NCBI RefSeq assembly: GCF_016595155.1
Contig: NZ_JAENGP010000004.1
Coordinates: 180,622 to 244,621, forward strand
Source: Advenella mandrilli
GTDB taxonomy: Bacteria; Pseudomonadota; Gammaproteobacteria; Burkholderiales; Burkholderiaceae_B
DNA: 64,000 bases
Direction: 5' to 3'
The position numbers and the translations under genes are program-made. Below, one piece after another: positions 63,892 through 64,000 of the stretch; position 1 is the first letter of the stretch, and each line of letters opens with the position of its first letter. A model generated the notes under the pieces. The model was given only the letters and a program-made list of their open reading frames with translations. It did no database searches and was not told where the DNA came from.

Positions 63892-64000
63892 TTGGAACCT
63901 CTACCGATGTTAGAATTTAACTCATCCTAAGATGGGGGCAAAGAAAAGGTTCCTATGAAATACTCACCCGAACGCCGCGAAGCGATACTGGCCAAATTAA
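63892..64000 (+). mobile_element. Left end of an insertion sequence, cut by window
   Basis: Sequence right after the BCCT stop leads into a transposase gene. A GGAACC/GGTTCC inverted pair lies between the BCCT stop and the transposase start. The outer end of the element cannot be fixed from this window. Confidence 0.45.
63955..64000 (+). CDS. Transposase helix-turn-helix protein, 3' part beyond window
   Basis: ATG at 63955 reads MKYSPERREAILAKL, the usual opening of IS3-type OrfA helix-turn-helix transposases. GGTTCC lies just before it. Only 15 codons are visible, so the family and intactness are uncertain. Confidence 0.5.
   Translation, partial: MKYSPERREAILAKL

Noticed and set aside
1..64000. 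CRISPR arrays, tRNA and rRNA genes, prophage or integrase genes
   Set aside because: No regularly spaced repeats, tRNA-like cloverleaf with CCA-type end, rRNA sequence, or phage structural genes were recognised by reading; a dedicated scan was not possible.

Overview
The window reads as chromosomal DNA of a betaproteobacterium of the order Burkholderiales, most likely family Alcaligenaceae, with a moderate GC content (roughly half by eye, low for that family; I could not compute it). The grounds are the gene set: an FHA-fused Tad ATPase locus, Bug/TctC-type solute receptors without membrane partners, a Burkholderiales-type porin, BPSS1780-like membrane protein next to thrB, and a glycine riboswitch in front of a TRIC/YicG gene. 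No rRNA, tRNA or CRISPR array was seen. Genes are tightly packed on both strands.

Layout. 1-6586: 3' part of thrB, a membrane protein and an M48 lipoprotein (+), facing etfBA and a histone-deacetylase-like amidohydrolase (-), then mltB (+). 6645-11016: isocitrate lyase aceA, and a three-gene operon of two MFS transporters plus a 42-residue membrane peptide (-). 11095-15530: housekeeping run pgsA, uvrC, nagZ, acpS, orn (-). 15588-19006: a Ste24-like protease and rsgA (+) facing a Nudix hydrolase and rplS (-). 19243-21552: a 77-residue unknown with a hairpin-rich leader, and a 599-residue acyl-CoA dehydrogenase. 21857-31214: a ten-gene Tad/Flp pilus operon (-). 31388-36022: an IclR regulator and an acyl-CoA dehydrogenase / CoA-transferase / Bug receptor / cupin operon. 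36335-39985: an MFS efflux protein, a CorC/CNNM protein, and a TRIC channel gene under a tandem glycine riboswitch. 40040-42341: a hipBA toxin-antitoxin module bounded by an IS3-like end remnant, repeats sharing a CACGC(A/G)GGAG core, and a perfect 28-bp hairpin.

42354-50924 is a complete meta-cleavage pathway for 3-(3-hydroxyphenyl)propionate: mhpC-A-B-D-[tctC]-F-E on the minus strand with divergent mhpR. It differs from the E. coli type by carrying a Bug-type receptor gene inside the operon and having no mhpT nearby. The mhpR-mhpC gap holds a GTGCA-N5-TGCAC palindrome that fits the known MhpR operator.

51032-60484 is the best candidate for an undescribed system: a divergent MarR regulator, a three-gene polar-amino-acid-type ABC importer, an AtuA-family protein, a DUF4387 domain fused to a TauD/TfdA-type Fe(II)/2-oxoglutarate dioxygenase, an MmgE/PrpD-family protein, a class II aldolase and a PanE/ApbA-type ketoacid reductase, followed by a porin and a BCCT betaine/choline-type transporter. 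The spacing implies one transcript through the reductase. The set looks like uptake plus hydroxylation, dehydration/isomerisation, retro-aldol and reduction steps for an unidentified small polar substrate. A transposase gene begins at the right edge.
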